64,000 nucleotides of DNA from the NCBI GenBank assembly GCA_020636545.1, contig JACJXS010000011.1:197831-261830 (forward strand), written 5' to 3'. Below, piece after piece: positions 36,266-45,784 of this stretch; the first letter of the stretch is position 1; each line of letters starts with the position of its first letter. The notes under the pieces were generated by a model. It was given only the letters and a program-made list of their open reading frames with translations, did not search any database and had not been told where the DNA came from. The position numbers were made by a program, and so were the translations under genes. This stretch comes from Chitinophagales bacterium. Its GTDB lineage: Bacteria; Bacteroidota; Bacteroidia; Chitinophagales; JADIYW01.

Positions 36266-38035
36266 CTAACGAGGTTCTAGCTGATTTATCTTACTTTCGT
36301 TTTTAATCATCAATTGTTGGTTACTTAGTGTATCGTTTTTACGAAACAAGGTACTCTTTTGTTCAAAAAGTTTTTTGCTTTTACCCTTTTCTTTAAATAA
36401 TTCATTAGGAGCTTTATCAAAAGGATTGTTTTTCTTATTTAATGGAACTAAATCTTGATTTTGTTCAAAGAGTTTTTTAGAAACAAATAGCTCTTTTCTA
36501 ACACGTTCCTGTAATAACCCAACACTTGGATTATACACACCATCTATTCCGTTAAATGGAATCAAATCTTTTTGTTGTAGAGCAAAATCTAAATTGGTTG
36601 AGTCATTGATATTATCAGTATAATAAAAATATTTTTTAATGATATTACGAACATAATTAAAGGTTTCGCTTCCTCTTGCATAGCCATATTTTACCACCCT
36701 ATCATTATAAAATCTTGGATTAGATTTATAAAGTATAAAATATTCTACATTACCATCCCATTCCGTTTCGGAATAGCCATATTTTTTTGCCAGTCTCGCA
36801 GCATCTTGAATATGCCCGACACCAGCATTATAGGATGCTAAAATAAACTTTATTCGTTGTGTAAAATCTGGCACTTCTTTCCAAAATTGTTCTAAATATT
36901 GTAAGTATTTTGTTCCTGCTTGTATATTTTGTTCTGGCTGATACAAACCAGTGTGTAAACCCATTTGTCTTGCTGTTCCTGGCATCAATTGCATTAAGCC
37001 TTTTGCTCCAGCCCACGAAGTTGCATTTGGGTCAAATTTAGATTCTTGATACATCAAAGCAGCTACCAAACGCCAATCCCAATTGATACTTTTGGCAAAA
37101 TATTGAATAATATTATCATATAGCGAAATTTGCCCTTTAGTTAAATATTCTGTTTCATTAAATTGGTCAATTATCTTTCTATCAAACTTAAAATACTTAT
37201 TGGCAATTTGTTTGTAATCTTTTGATTTAATAAAATGACTCAGCCATTCATTTAAAATAATTTGCAATTCTTTTGAAGATTTTCGAGTTGCATAATGCAA
37301 ATCTTTTTCTTTCCCAAACTGAATCCCTAAATCTAAATTTCCAAGGAATGAATTATTTGTTAGGGCTAAATCTTTATCGGCAACTGTATAATCAATTTCA
37401 GCATCAGCAACTGCATTAATTAAATCTTCGATACTTCTTTCATCACTCACCAAATTGATATTTACATTAAATCCAAGTGTATCCGCTAGGTGTTTTACTT
37501 GCTCGATATAAGGCGAATTTAGTGTTAAAAAAACATCTTTCGCTTCCAATGATTTTATATCTATTATGGGTTGATAATAAGAAGTTGTACTATCTGATTT
37601 GCGAGTATATTTTCCAGCTTTTCGTTGAACTAATACTTGTTCTGATTTTCTATACGGTATAGAATAAGCGACCCCAGATTCATTGGTTTGATACAAACCA
37701 GTTGCAATGATATCCCCTTTTCCTTGTCTCAAAAAATTATACATTTCTTGATGATTATGAGCAATAATATATTCCGTTCGCACACCAATACTTTCTGCAA
37801 AACGCTCCATTATTTCATAATCAAAACCAGCGACTTCATCTTTATAAATAAAATAGCTAATGGAATTATACTCTGTAATGACACGCAAGATGCCACGTTC
37901 TTTTATTTTTGTCAAGTCAAAATTATTAACTGCAACTGATTGCTTATCTTTTTTTATAAATGAAATGGCATAGAAAGCGATAATCACAACTATTACCATT
38001 AAGCTTAAGCCAATCTTTTTATAATCAATATTCAA
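36266..38035 (-). CDS. MltF-like membrane-bound lytic transglycosylase with solute-binding domain
   Basis: 589 residues from a TTG start. The N-terminal membrane helix (about 8-26) is followed by an SBP_bac_3-type domain (GILRVITEYNS, GFDYEIMERFAESIGV) to about 275, then an SLT domain with the catalytic Glu in YQESKFDPNATSWAGAKGLMQ and LASYNAGVGHI. A C-terminal tail of about 100 residues has short repeats (KKLFEQ twice, LIPFNG/LVPLNK) and is absent from classical MltF. It cleaves peptidoglycan glycan strands to anhydromuramic ends. TTG is the only start, since an in-frame TAA lies five codons upstream. Confidence 0.88.
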   Translation of the reverse strand: MNIDYKKIGLSLMVIVVIIAFYAISFIKKDKQSVAVNNFDLTKIKERGILRVITEYNSISYFIYKDEVAGFDYEIMERFAESIGVRTEYIIAHNHQEMYNFLRQGKGDIIATGLYQTNESGVAYSIPYRKSEQVLVQRKAGKYTRKSDSTTSYYQPIIDIKSLEAKDVFLTLNSPYIEQVKHLADTLGFNVNINLVSDERSIEDLINAVADAEIDYTVADKDLALTNNSFLGNLDLGIQFGKEKDLHYATRKSSKELQIILNEWLSHFIKSKDYKQIANKYFKFDRKIIDQFNETEYLTKGQISLYDNIIQYFAKSINWDWRLVAALMYQESKFDPNATSWAGAKGLMQLMPGTARQMGLHTGLYQPEQNIQAGTKYLQYLEQFWKEVPDFTQRIKFILASYNAGVGHIQDAARLAKKYGYSETEWDGNVEYFILYKSNPRFYNDRVVKYGYARGSETFNYVRNIIKKYFYYTDNINDSTNLDFALQQKDLIPFNGIDGVYNPSVGLLQERVRKELFVSKKLFEQNQDLVPLNKKNNPFDKAPNELFKEKGKSKKLFEQKSTLFRKNDTLSNQQLMIKNESKINQLEPR

Positions 38036-38042
38036 AACGATA

Positions 38043-38050
38043 CAAATTTA
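38043..38050 (-). promoter_or_regulatory. Putative -7 element of the MltF-like gene
   Basis: The minus strand reads TAAATTTG. Only 7 nt separate it from the TTG start codon, so the mRNA leader would be about 3 nt. Confidence 0.42.
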
Positions 38051-38081
38051 TAGAATAATTGACAACAAAAACTATGCAATT

Positions 38082-38873
38082 CTAATTATTCTGTGTGGCG
38101 GCATTTTTCATTTTGGTTGCAATTTCATCGCCCAAATATTTATCAATATAATGATGTGCAAAATAAATGACTGGCGTAAGCACGATGGCAACAATAAATT
38201 TATAAATATAATTCCCAACGCCAATGGCTAAAATCATTTTAAAAGGCCAGGGTTGTCCTGTTAAATATTTAGGCACAAAATAAAAGGCAATAAACAATAC
38301 CACAAAGCTATCAATAAATTGAGAAACGACTGTGGAGCCTGTGGAACGTAACCAGATATACTTTTCGCCTGTCATTTGTTTAATTTTATGAAAAATACCC
38401 ACATCAATTACTTGTCCTAATAAGAATGCAGTTAATGAACCAAAAATAATTGCTGCACCTTGTCCCAATATTTGTTGGTAACCTGCTTGCATATCATTTA
38501 CACCATTCAATGTTTTACTCGTAATCCACCAATCGGCAGGTACTAATTGAATGGCTAAATAATATATTAAAAAAGCATAAGCCAATAAACCGACAGTTAA
38601 ATTAGACAAAAATTTTACACCTCTTTTGCCATAATATTCATTGATAATATCTGTCATCACAAACACAACAGGCCAAAGCAATACTCCAGCTGTCAGATTA
38701 AAAGAAAATGGATAACCAAAGATTGGAATGTTTGCAGGTGGCAAATCAAAAGTAGCTTCTAAAGAGAAGATTTTTACACCTATTGTTTCTGCAATCAGTG
38801 CATTTGCAATAAAAAAACCACCCAAGATGATAAATAAGCGAGTACTTTTATTTTTTATAATATCTTTTATCAT
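38082..38873 (-). CDS. Queuosine precursor transporter (YhhQ family)
   Basis: 263 residues with about six or seven membrane helices. Family signatures are ANALIAETIGVKIF near the start, FVMTDIINEYYGKRG and the paired SQFIDSFVVLFIAFYF. It imports queuosine precursors (preQ0/preQ1) across the inner membrane. Last gene of an lpxD-tilS-yhhQ group (gap to tilS 14 bp). With tilS, tsaD, mnmH and trmN6 it adds to the number of tRNA-modification genes in the window. Confidence 0.92.
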   Translation of the reverse strand: MIKDIIKNKSTRLFIILGGFFIANALIAETIGVKIFSLEATFDLPPANIPIFGYPFSFNLTAGVLLWPVVFVMTDIINEYYGKRGVKFLSNLTVGLLAYAFLIYYLAIQLVPADWWITSKTLNGVNDMQAGYQQILGQGAAIIFGSLTAFLLGQVIDVGIFHKIKQMTGEKYIWLRSTGSTVVSQFIDSFVVLFIAFYFVPKYLTGQPWPFKMILAIGVGNYIYKFIVAIVLTPVIYFAHHYIDKYLGDEIATKMKNAATQNN

Positions 38874-38887
38874 TTGTAGATTTTAAA

Positions 38888-40234
38888 CTATCCTTTAATG
38901 ATTTTAAATTTTAAAACTTCTTTAGTTGTTCCAGTTACTTTAAATCTATCATCAATTCGATGGCCTACCAACCAAACAGCACGTTCTTTTGAAAATAAAA
39001 TTGGCGTTTGTTCTTTTTCCAATAAACTCAATTTTTCATCTCTAAAATATTTTCCTATTTTTTTCTTACCCACTTTAAGCGGATTTTTAGATTTTCCAAT
39101 ACCAAAAGGATAGAAATAATCGCCTTCTTTTAAGTAACGAAGCATCAATGGAAATTCTAATTTTTCTAAAGCAATATAGGCATAATTTTTACTATCCTTA
39201 ATGTTTAAATGTTCAATTGGCACAACAGAACATTGTATTTTATATTGATTAAATTGAATATTATTTGGAATTTTATCCATCAATAGATGTGATAATATTT
39301 CATGCCTAATTGAGGTAATAATCAATTCATTTCTATCTATAATTAAACGGTGCGTTTCAGAAAAAAATTGCTTACTACTTTCTTTTATTTTAAAAATTTG
39401 TTCAATATGAATATCCGTAAATCCAAAATCTTTCAATAGTAAAAACAATACCGTTTTCTTTGCAGGATGTTGTTTTACATAGTTGATTTTTATTATCGTA
39501 TTACCATTTTTTATACTAACACATTTCTTTCTAATAGCATCAATTTGTAATGCCAACAAGGTTTGAGTGTCTTGCATAATTGATGTAAATTGCAATACAT
39601 TCTCATATAAATTTGGATTTATTTCTAATAATTTTGGTGTAATATGATGTCGTATTTTATTACGTTGATAATCGTCTGTTAGATTGGAACTATCCTCTCT
39701 AAATGCTAGATGATTATCTTGTGCAAATTGCAGAATAGATTGTTTTGGTATTTGTAATAAAGGTCGAATTATAAAATTATTTTTGGCTTGCATACCACTT
39801 AAACCATTTACACCAGTTCCTTTAGCAAAATTCATCAATATAGTTTCTAATTGATCATCTAAATGGTGTGCAGTGGCTATGCTATGAAAATTATTTTCTT
39901 TTCTAATTTGTTCAAACCATTCATATCTTAATTCACGAGCAGCCATCTGAGTAGATATTTTAGAATTCTTTTTATACGCTATGGTTTCAAATCTCTTTAC
40001 AAACAACGGAATATTATTTTCCTCCGCATAAGTTCTAATAAAACTTTCATCGCCATCACTTTCTTCATCTCTCAATTGAAAGTTGCAATGAGCAATTGAA
40101 ATTGGGAAAGTTAATAATTGTAGTAACTTTACCAAAACCATAGAATCTACACCACCACTGCAAGCTACTAAAATCGGTGTGCCTTTATTCGCTAAATTAT
40201 TATCTTGAATATATTTTTCAACTTGCTCTAGCAT
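38888..40234 (-). CDS. tilS: tRNA(Ile)-lysidine synthase TilS
   Basis: 448 residues. The PP-loop ACSGGVDSM is at about 24-32, followed by AHCNFQLRDEESDGDE and the AHHLDDQLET block. The C-terminal TilS domain has KVGKKKIGKYFRDEKL and WLVGHRIDDRFKV. It makes lysidine at C34 of tRNA-Ile(CAU) using ATP and lysine. Its ATG directly follows the lpxD stop, without spacer. Confidence 0.95.
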   Translation of the reverse strand: MLEQVEKYIQDNNLANKGTPILVACSGGVDSMVLVKLLQLLTFPISIAHCNFQLRDEESDGDESFIRTYAEENNIPLFVKRFETIAYKKNSKISTQMAARELRYEWFEQIRKENNFHSIATAHHLDDQLETILMNFAKGTGVNGLSGMQAKNNFIIRPLLQIPKQSILQFAQDNHLAFREDSSNLTDDYQRNKIRHHITPKLLEINPNLYENVLQFTSIMQDTQTLLALQIDAIRKKCVSIKNGNTIIKINYVKQHPAKKTVLFLLLKDFGFTDIHIEQIFKIKESSKQFFSETHRLIIDRNELIITSIRHEILSHLLMDKIPNNIQFNQYKIQCSVVPIEHLNIKDSKNYAYIALEKLEFPLMLRYLKEGDYFYPFGIGKSKNPLKVGKKKIGKYFRDEKLSLLEKEQTPILFSKERAVWLVGHRIDDRFKVTGTTKEVLKFKIIKG

Positions 40235-41212
40235 CTACTTTTCTTCTTTTAATTTTTGAATTTCATTTTGCAAAGTAGTAATCTGTTTTTGTAATTCTGG
40301 TAATTGCTTAAATACAATTGATGATTTAAAAAATTGTTTTAAAGAAAAGGCAGGTGCACCACCAATTATTTCATTTTCAGTTTTTACACTTTGAGCTACA
40401 CCACTTTGAGCATTGATTTTTGTATAAGGTGCAATACTAATATGTCCAACAAAACCAACCTGACCTCCAATCATATTATGATGTCCGATTTTGGTTGAAC
40501 CTGCGATTCCAGTTTGAGCAGCAATTACAGTATGTTCGCCAATTTCCACATTATGTCCTACTTGAATTAAATTATCCAACTTCACACCTTTACGAATGAT
40601 TGTAGAGCCTATTGTTGCTCTATCAATACAAGTATTTGCACCAATCTCACAATCATCTTCAATAATAACATTCCCTAATTGTGGTATTTTATTATAAGTT
40701 CCATCTTTTTGTGGTGCAAAACCAAAACCATCAGCACCAATTACTGCACCAGAATGTATAATTACACGATTCCCAATAATACAATCTGCATAAATTGAAA
40801 CATTTGGATAAATAATACAATCATTGCCAATTTGAACATTTGTTCCAATAAAAACATTAGGATAAATCGTAGAATTTGTACCTATTTTATACTCTTGATT
40901 TTCATTTGATTGAGTTGCAAATAATTCTAATACTTTTGGCAAGGCAGCATAGGCATCATTTAGAATCAGAAATCCACCTTTAATTTGATTGGTAGCAATA
41001 TTCTTAGATTTTATTGTTTGATAGATTGCATCAGAAACTAATAAAATACCAATCTCATTTTTATTTACATAATCGATATATTTTTCATTAGTAAGAAAAC
41101 TAATATGTTGAGCTGTAGCATTTTCAATTTTTGCAATAGCCTCAACTTGATAATCTTTATTACCTTCGATGCTGGCACCAATATATTCTGCTATTTTATC
41201 TAAAGTAAACAA
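40235..41212 (-). CDS. lpxD: UDP-3-O-acylglucosamine N-acyltransferase LpxD
   Basis: 325 residues: an N-terminal uridine-binding domain (1-~100), a left-handed beta-helix of hexapeptide repeats (about 110-280; for example IGADGFGF, IEDDCEIGANTCIDRATIG, GHNVEIGEHTVIAAQTGIAG) and a C-terminal coiled coil (QKQITTLQNEIQKLKEEK). The catalytic His is expected in LIQVGHNVEIG. It adds the second acyl chain in lipid A synthesis. The start is TTG at 41212, with an in-frame stop three codons upstream and no usable ATG. Head of the lpxD-tilS-yhhQ operon. Confidence 0.94.
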   Translation of the reverse strand: MFTLDKIAEYIGASIEGNKDYQVEAIAKIENATAQHISFLTNEKYIDYVNKNEIGILLVSDAIYQTIKSKNIATNQIKGGFLILNDAYAALPKVLELFATQSNENQEYKIGTNSTIYPNVFIGTNVQIGNDCIIYPNVSIYADCIIGNRVIIHSGAVIGADGFGFAPQKDGTYNKIPQLGNVIIEDDCEIGANTCIDRATIGSTIIRKGVKLDNLIQVGHNVEIGEHTVIAAQTGIAGSTKIGHHNMIGGQVGFVGHISIAPYTKINAQSGVAQSVKTENEIIGGAPAFSLKQFFKSSIVFKQLPELQKQITTLQNEIQKLKEEK

Positions 41213-41259
41213 ATACGACTATTTCTGACGAAAGTAAAAAAAAGAACGCAATAATTTAT

Positions 41260-41267
41260 TAAGTTTG
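41260..41267 (+). promoter_or_regulatory. Putative -7 element of the hotdog thioesterase gene
   Basis: TAAGTTTG lies 19 nt before the ATG at 41287, giving a predicted leader of about 15 nt. It sits in the 74-bp divergent gap with lpxD. Confidence 0.42.
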
Positions 41268-41286
41268 ATAAACAAAACAATACAAA

Positions 41287-41715
41287 ATGAGAATTTGGAA
41301 AGTAGGTGATATTCCAATAGATGCTTTGGAAAAAAGAAAAAAAGGTACTTTAATGGAAGCTTTAGGTATGGAATATGTAGAAATTGGTGATGATTTTATT
41401 GAGGCAAGAATGCCTGTAGATGAAAGAACTCGACAACCATTTGGAATTTTACACGGCGGTGCACATGTCGCTTTAGCTGAATCTATTGGAAGTTTGGGAG
41501 CAAATTTATGTTTAGACAATACCAAAGAATATGCAGTTGGCTTAGATATCAATTCTAATCATTTAAAAAGTGTAAGTTCAGGTTTTGTACATGGCATTGC
41601 AAAGCCTATTCATATTGGCAAAACAACACAGGTTTGGGAAATAAAAATTTATGATGAAAACAAAAAAAATCTATTAAATATTACCAGACTAACAATGATG
41701 ATAAAGCAGATATAA
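41287..41715 (+). CDS. PaaI/MenI-type hotdog thioesterase
   Basis: 142 residues, the normal length. The active-site region FGILHGGAHVALAESIGSLGA is preceded by MPVDERTRQPF, the EntH/MenI subgroup pattern with the catalytic Glu in ALAES. It probably hydrolyses 1,4-dihydroxy-2-naphthoyl-CoA in menaquinone synthesis or an aryl-CoA; no men genes are adjacent to decide. It is a single-gene transcript with a weak terminator downstream. Confidence 0.88.
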   Translation: MRIWKVGDIPIDALEKRKKGTLMEALGMEYVEIGDDFIEARMPVDERTRQPFGILHGGAHVALAESIGSLGANLCLDNTKEYAVGLDINSNHLKSVSSGFVHGIAKPIHIGKTTQVWEIKIYDENKKNLLNITRLTMMIKQI

Positions 41716-41754
41716 TTAAAATAATTTAGTAATGAAATAATTTTTCAAACTTAC

Positions 41755-41779
41755 ACACTTTTGGGGTAGTGTCTTTTTT
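41755..41779 (+). terminator. Weak intrinsic terminator after the thioesterase gene
   Basis: ACACT (41755-41759) and AGTGT (41768-41772) form a 5-bp stem with an 8-nt G-rich loop, followed by CTTTTTT. The T run overlaps the rsmE stop region of the opposite strand. Confidence 0.42.
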
Positions 41780-42467
41780 ATCCTAGAAGCATACGAATCA
41801 AACCTGTTACATAAACGCCAGCAGTTTCTGTTCTGAGTATTGAATTACCCAAACTAATGGGTACAAAACCATTTTGTTGAGCTAACAAGATTTCATCGGT
41901 AGTAAAATCGCCTTCTGGCCCAATAAAAACGATGACTTCTTTATCGTTTTGAAAAATATTTTGCAATCGTACTGGATTATCCGCACAATATGCTATAAAT
42001 TTTTGAGATATAGATTGTGTTTGACGGATAACTTCCTCAAAAGATTGAAGCGGAAATAAGGTTGGTAAATATAATTGCTTACTTTGTTTAATGGCAGAAA
42101 TAATAATATTATTCAATCGCTCTTCCTTGACACTTGATTTCTCTGTCCTTTTCGTTTGAATTGGATAAATATTTTTGATACCTAATTCAGTAGCTTTTTC
42201 AACAAACCATTCTAATCTTGAAGGATTTTTAGTTGGTGCTATTGCTATCGAAAGCAGTTGTACATTCGTAACTTCTTGAATTAATTTAATATCATTCAGT
42301 TGAATTTCATTTCTTCCAATATGAGCAATAATTGCTTCAAATAATTTTCCTTGTCCATCAATCACTTCAATTTTATCCCCTTCTTTACAACGAAGTGTTT
42401 TTGCTGCATGTCTTGAATCAGCATCAAGAATTAATGGAAGTGTGTTGGAATAAAAGCGTTTAAGCAT
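41778..42467 (-). CDS. rsmE: 16S rRNA (uracil(1498)-N3)-methyltransferase RsmE
   Basis: 229 residues with a PUA-like N-terminal domain (HAAKTLRCKEGDKIEVIDGQG) and a SPOUT domain (TKNPSRLEWFVEKATELGI, VFIGPEGDFTTDEILLA, LGNSILRTETAGVYV). All SAM-knot motifs are intact. It starts 5 bp after the upstream lipoprotein gene stop, so the two are likely cotranscribed. Confidence 0.95.
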   Translation of the reverse strand: MLKRFYSNTLPLILDADSRHAAKTLRCKEGDKIEVIDGQGKLFEAIIAHIGRNEIQLNDIKLIQEVTNVQLLSIAIAPTKNPSRLEWFVEKATELGIKNIYPIQTKRTEKSSVKEERLNNIIISAIKQSKQLYLPTLFPLQSFEEVIRQTQSISQKFIAYCADNPVRLQNIFQNDKEVIVFIGPEGDFTTDEILLAQQNGFVPISLGNSILRTETAGVYVTGLIRMLLG

Positions 42468-42472
42468 TTACA

Positions 42473-43069
42473 TTAAGGCATTGTGATGTATATTTCTCCG
42501 CAATTTGATGAGCCTTTGAATGGAAGAATACCATAAATTGTATCATTTGGTTGTATGACTTTATTCGTCATATCATAAGCTCCAATATTTTTCTTCATTT
42601 TTTTATTGGCTTTATGTGCTAGTGCAAAATTGATAATTGCAGGTGCAGCACCAACAGGAATTACTTTTCCTAAACCATTCTTTCCCATAAACGGATTGGG
42701 AGATACTAAACCTAAATATAACCAATACAAACCAGCTTTTTGCTTATTTTCTTTAATATAAGTATCCATAGAAATTGGTGTAATTACAGTTGCACCACCA
42801 CAAGAATATTTAAAATCACTAACATTAATAGGTTCGGTACTTTTATTTACAATTTTAAATGCAATTAGGTTATATGCTTGTTTTTGTTCTCGTTTTGCAT
42901 ACTTAAAATTGTTCGTATTAAACATCACACCTTGTCTTGTAGCATAAGCAATTTTAGGGTTTTCTGTTTGTAATTCTTTGTAAGGAAATTGTTCTACAGT
43001 AAACGTTTTGTATGTTGCCGCACATCCCGACAATAGGAAAATAAATAATATGTAGAATAAGGCTTTCAT
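42473..43069 (-). CDS. Lipoprotein of unknown function
   Basis: 198 residues. The signal peptide MKALFYILFIFLLSGCAA has a clear lipobox with Cys16. The mature part is predicted mainly beta, with two Cys (YSCGG, SSNCGEI) and FKIVNKSTEPINVSDFKY, resembling an Ig-like or DUF4352-like fold. I do not recognise the family. It lies 5 bp upstream of rsmE, with no functional link apparent. Confidence 0.78.
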   Translation of the reverse strand: MKALFYILFIFLLSGCAATYKTFTVEQFPYKELQTENPKIAYATRQGVMFNTNNFKYAKREQKQAYNLIAFKIVNKSTEPINVSDFKYSCGGATVITPISMDTYIKENKQKAGLYWLYLGLVSPNPFMGKNGLGKVIPVGAAPAIINFALAHKANKKMKKNIGAYDMTNKVIQPNDTIYGILPFKGSSNCGEIYITMP

Positions 43070-43114
43070 AAAAAATAAATTTACAAAAACTAAAGATAGT
43101 GTATTTGTAGTATT

Positions 43115-43600
43115 CTACCTAAAATATTTAGAAAAAACAGAATCTATAGCTCTTAATTTTCCCCAATTTTTATCAAAATCTGATTTTTTATCTATTTGAA
43201 TATCAAAAAAAAGTGTTTCTTTGGAAAGTGTTCCATTATCGATAAGTCTTTTAATATCTTCCAAATAAAAAGAATCAATATCTTGTAACCCTATTTTATA
43301 ACATATGGCTTTGCTTTGAAAGAAATCTATTCCTATTTCATCTTCTATAAATTTTACTATATCAATAATTTCTTCTATAGCTTCTTCATCAATTGTATTT
43401 GCATCAGCCATAAGAACAATAAATCTGCGATAATAGACAGCTGCATAGCCCAAAACATCTTGATTTTCTGATTGCCATTGGTCAACAAATGCTTCTATAA
43501 AATCATTAATAAAATTTAATTCATCTAGCTCAATTGGTCTGTCTGCTTGATAAATCCAGACTTTCGCATCATCAGGTATTTTATGATAAGGTAATAACAT
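43115..43600 (-). CDS. Conserved Bacteroidota protein of unknown function
   Basis: 161 residues, soluble and acidic. VWIYQADRPIELDELNFI near the N-terminus and YRRFIVLMADANTIDEEAI in the middle match a small family widespread in Bacteroidota. Relatives are sometimes labelled ABC transporter ATPase, yet no Walker A or signature motif is present here, so that name is wrong. A minus-strand TATATTTG at 43623-43630 is a likely -7 element. Confidence 0.8.
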   Translation of the reverse strand: MLLPYHKIPDDAKVWIYQADRPIELDELNFINDFIEAFVDQWQSENQDVLGYAAVYYRRFIVLMADANTIDEEAIEEIIDIVKFIEDEIGIDFFQSKAICYKIGLQDIDSFYLEDIKRLIDNGTLSKETLFFDIQIDKKSDFDKNWGKLRAIDSVFSKYFR

Positions 43601-43648
43601 TGAACTGCAAATAATTAATTTGCAAATATAAACAGAAAGATCTTAAAA

Positions 43649-44410
43649 TTAATCTAAGATATAGGTCAAACGAACTGTAATTCGTGCTGATTTTTCTTTG
43701 CTATAAGTATCATTTATGCCACCATAACTATAATCTTCATTTGAATCTCTGCCTGTAATTTGAAAAACACCCATACTTGCACTTTTTAATTTATCCAAAC
43801 TTCCATTGCCATTTTTAACTATTTTTTCGGCTCTTTCTCTTGCATCTTTTGTAGCACTTTCTATTAAATTATGTTTCAAACTTGGTAAATCAGAATAAGT
43901 ATATTGTGTTTCATTAGAAGTAAATTCAATACCTAGATTAATCAACTCAGCCGTTTCTTGTTTTACTTTCTCAATTTTTGACATTAAAGCATCATTTTTC
44001 TTACTATAAAATGAAATCGTTTGTGTAGCTAAATAACCATCAAAAACCGATTCATAACGCACACCGCCATTACTTGTTTCATAAGATACATCTCTATATT
44101 TTTTATTGACTTCAGCACCTCCAAAAACAAATTCGTTGTCTTTAAAGCCTTTTGATATAAAGAAATCTCTAACCTTTTTTCTATCGGCAACTATTGTATT
44201 ATAAGCTGTTTTTGCATCTGGAGCAACAACATCAAAGCTTCCTGACCAATTAATTTCATCAGAAATAAAATCTACTGTTCCTAAGCCTGTAACGGAGATA
44301 GTATCTTCATTTGCATTTCTATTTTTAACTGCACTCTTAAAGATAAAAGCGGATAAAATTATAGCAATTGCAATAATTAAAGCTTTAAGTAAATTTTGAT
44401 TGTTTTCCAT
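43649..44410 (-). CDS. SIMPL domain (DUF541) protein
   Basis: 253 residues. One N-terminal membrane helix (about 9-26) is followed by a SIMPL/DUF541 domain: ISVTGLGTVDFISDEINWSG, a central Lys-rich part and a C-terminal LIESATKDARERAEKIV. The family is periplasmic, and some members respond to oxidative stress (E. coli YggE); the precise role is unknown. A minus-strand TAAATTTG at 44435-44442 is a likely -7 element. Confidence 0.87.
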   Translation of the reverse strand: MENNQNLLKALIIAIAIILSAFIFKSAVKNRNANEDTISVTGLGTVDFISDEINWSGSFDVVAPDAKTAYNTIVADRKKVRDFFISKGFKDNEFVFGGAEVNKKYRDVSYETSNGGVRYESVFDGYLATQTISFYSKKNDALMSKIEKVKQETAELINLGIEFTSNETQYTYSDLPSLKHNLIESATKDARERAEKIVKNGNGSLDKLKSASMGVFQITGRDSNEDYSYGGINDTYSKEKSARITVRLTYILD

Positions 44411-44475
44411 AATAAATTAAGTTCATTGATTGACCAAATTTATATATTATACATCAAATAAGTGGTTAAAATGTG

Positions 44476-45708
44476 TTATATTTCAGCGTCAATTTGTGAG
44501 GCTAAAATGTCTTCTAAATTTTCTCTTCTTCTAATTAAAATAGCTTTACCATCTTTAATTAAAACTTCCGCTGGACGGTATCTTGAATTATAATTTGATG
44601 ACATAGAGAAACCGTAAGCACCAGCATTGTGCAAGCATAAAATATCGCCTTCTCGAACCTCATTTAGTTTTCTATCCCAACCAAAAGTATCCGTTTCGCA
44701 AATATAACCAACAACTGTATATATTCTATTCTTTCCTTCAGCATTAGAGACATTAGTAATGTGGTGGTAAGCATCGTAAAACATTGGTCTGATAAGGTGG
44801 TTTTGACCAGAATCTACACCAGCAAAAACAGTGGACATGGTTTGTTTAATAACATTCACATTCACAAAAAGAAATCCAGATTCTGAAACTAAGAATTTTC
44901 CTGGTTCAAAAATTAATTTCAATTCTTTTCCATAAGCTGTACAAAATGCATTAAATCGTTCGCTAATTTTTTCGCCTAATTCTTCAATATTTGTAGAATA
45001 ATCGTCTTTACTATATTTTACTTTAAATCCGCTTCCTAAATCTAAAAATTCTAAGTCTTTAAAATGTTTGGCCGCATCAAACAATAATTCTGCACCATTC
45101 AAAAACACATCAACATCTAAAATATCAGAACCAGTATGCATGTGCAAACCTTCTACTTTTAAATTGGTAGATTTTACCACACGTTCGATATGTCTTAATT
45201 GATAGACAGAAATTCCAAATTTTGAATCAATATGACCTGTTGAAATTTTAGTATTTCCGCCAGCCATAATGTGTGGATTGATACGAATACAAATAGGATA
45301 GCTATCTCCATATTTATTTCCAAATTGTTCTAAAATAGAGATATTATCAATATTGATTTTTACACCCAAACTTACGGCTTTGGAAATTTCTTCCATTCCA
45401 ACGCAATTTGGTGTGTACATTATTTCCTGAGGTGCAAATCCTGCCTTCAATCCAATTTGTACTTCTTGGATAGAAACAGTATCCAAGTTCGCACCAATCT
45501 TTTTCATTAATTTTAAAATATTGATATTGGTTAATGCTTTACAAGCATAATGAATTTCAACATTCGTAGTTTTGAAAGCATTTATCAAACGATTATAATT
45601 ACGTTCTATGACATTTGCATCATAAACATATAAAGGTGTTCCAAATTCTTTACAAACCTCTAAAACAGATACACCACTTATCTGATATTCATTATTTATA
45701 ATTTCCAT
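44476..45708 (-). CDS. lysA: Diaminopimelate decarboxylase
   Basis: 410 residues, alanine-racemase-like fold III PLP enzyme. The PLP Lys is in EIHYACKALTN. HMHTGSDI, LDLGSGFKVKY, EPGKFLVSESG and CETDTFGWDR follow. It converts meso-DAP to lysine. The catalytic Cys is within GYICETDTF. Single gene. TACTTTTG (45726-45733, minus strand) is a likely -7 element. Confidence 0.94.
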   Translation of the reverse strand: MEIINNEYQISGVSVLEVCKEFGTPLYVYDANVIERNYNRLINAFKTTNVEIHYACKALTNINILKLMKKIGANLDTVSIQEVQIGLKAGFAPQEIMYTPNCVGMEEISKAVSLGVKINIDNISILEQFGNKYGDSYPICIRINPHIMAGGNTKISTGHIDSKFGISVYQLRHIERVVKSTNLKVEGLHMHTGSDILDVDVFLNGAELLFDAAKHFKDLEFLDLGSGFKVKYSKDDYSTNIEELGEKISERFNAFCTAYGKELKLIFEPGKFLVSESGFLFVNVNVIKQTMSTVFAGVDSGQNHLIRPMFYDAYHHITNVSNAEGKNRIYTVVGYICETDTFGWDRKLNEVREGDILCLHNAGAYGFSMSSNYNSRYRPAEVLIKDGKAILIRRRENLEDILASQIDAEI

Positions 45709-45784
45709 CTTCTATTTTAAAAATGCAAAAGTATAAATAAATCGACAAAAACTCATTTGAAAATCAATATTATTTTAGTAAATT

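Noticed and set aside
38052..38092. Inverted repeat AGAATAATT/AATTATTCT as an operator or terminator
   Set aside because: The arms are 23 nt apart, AT-only except one base pair, and overlap the yhhQ stop codon. In DNA this AT-rich it is not significant by itself.
43115..43600. ABC transporter ATPase
   Set aside because: Relatives sometimes carry this name, but the protein has no Walker A, Walker B or signature motif.
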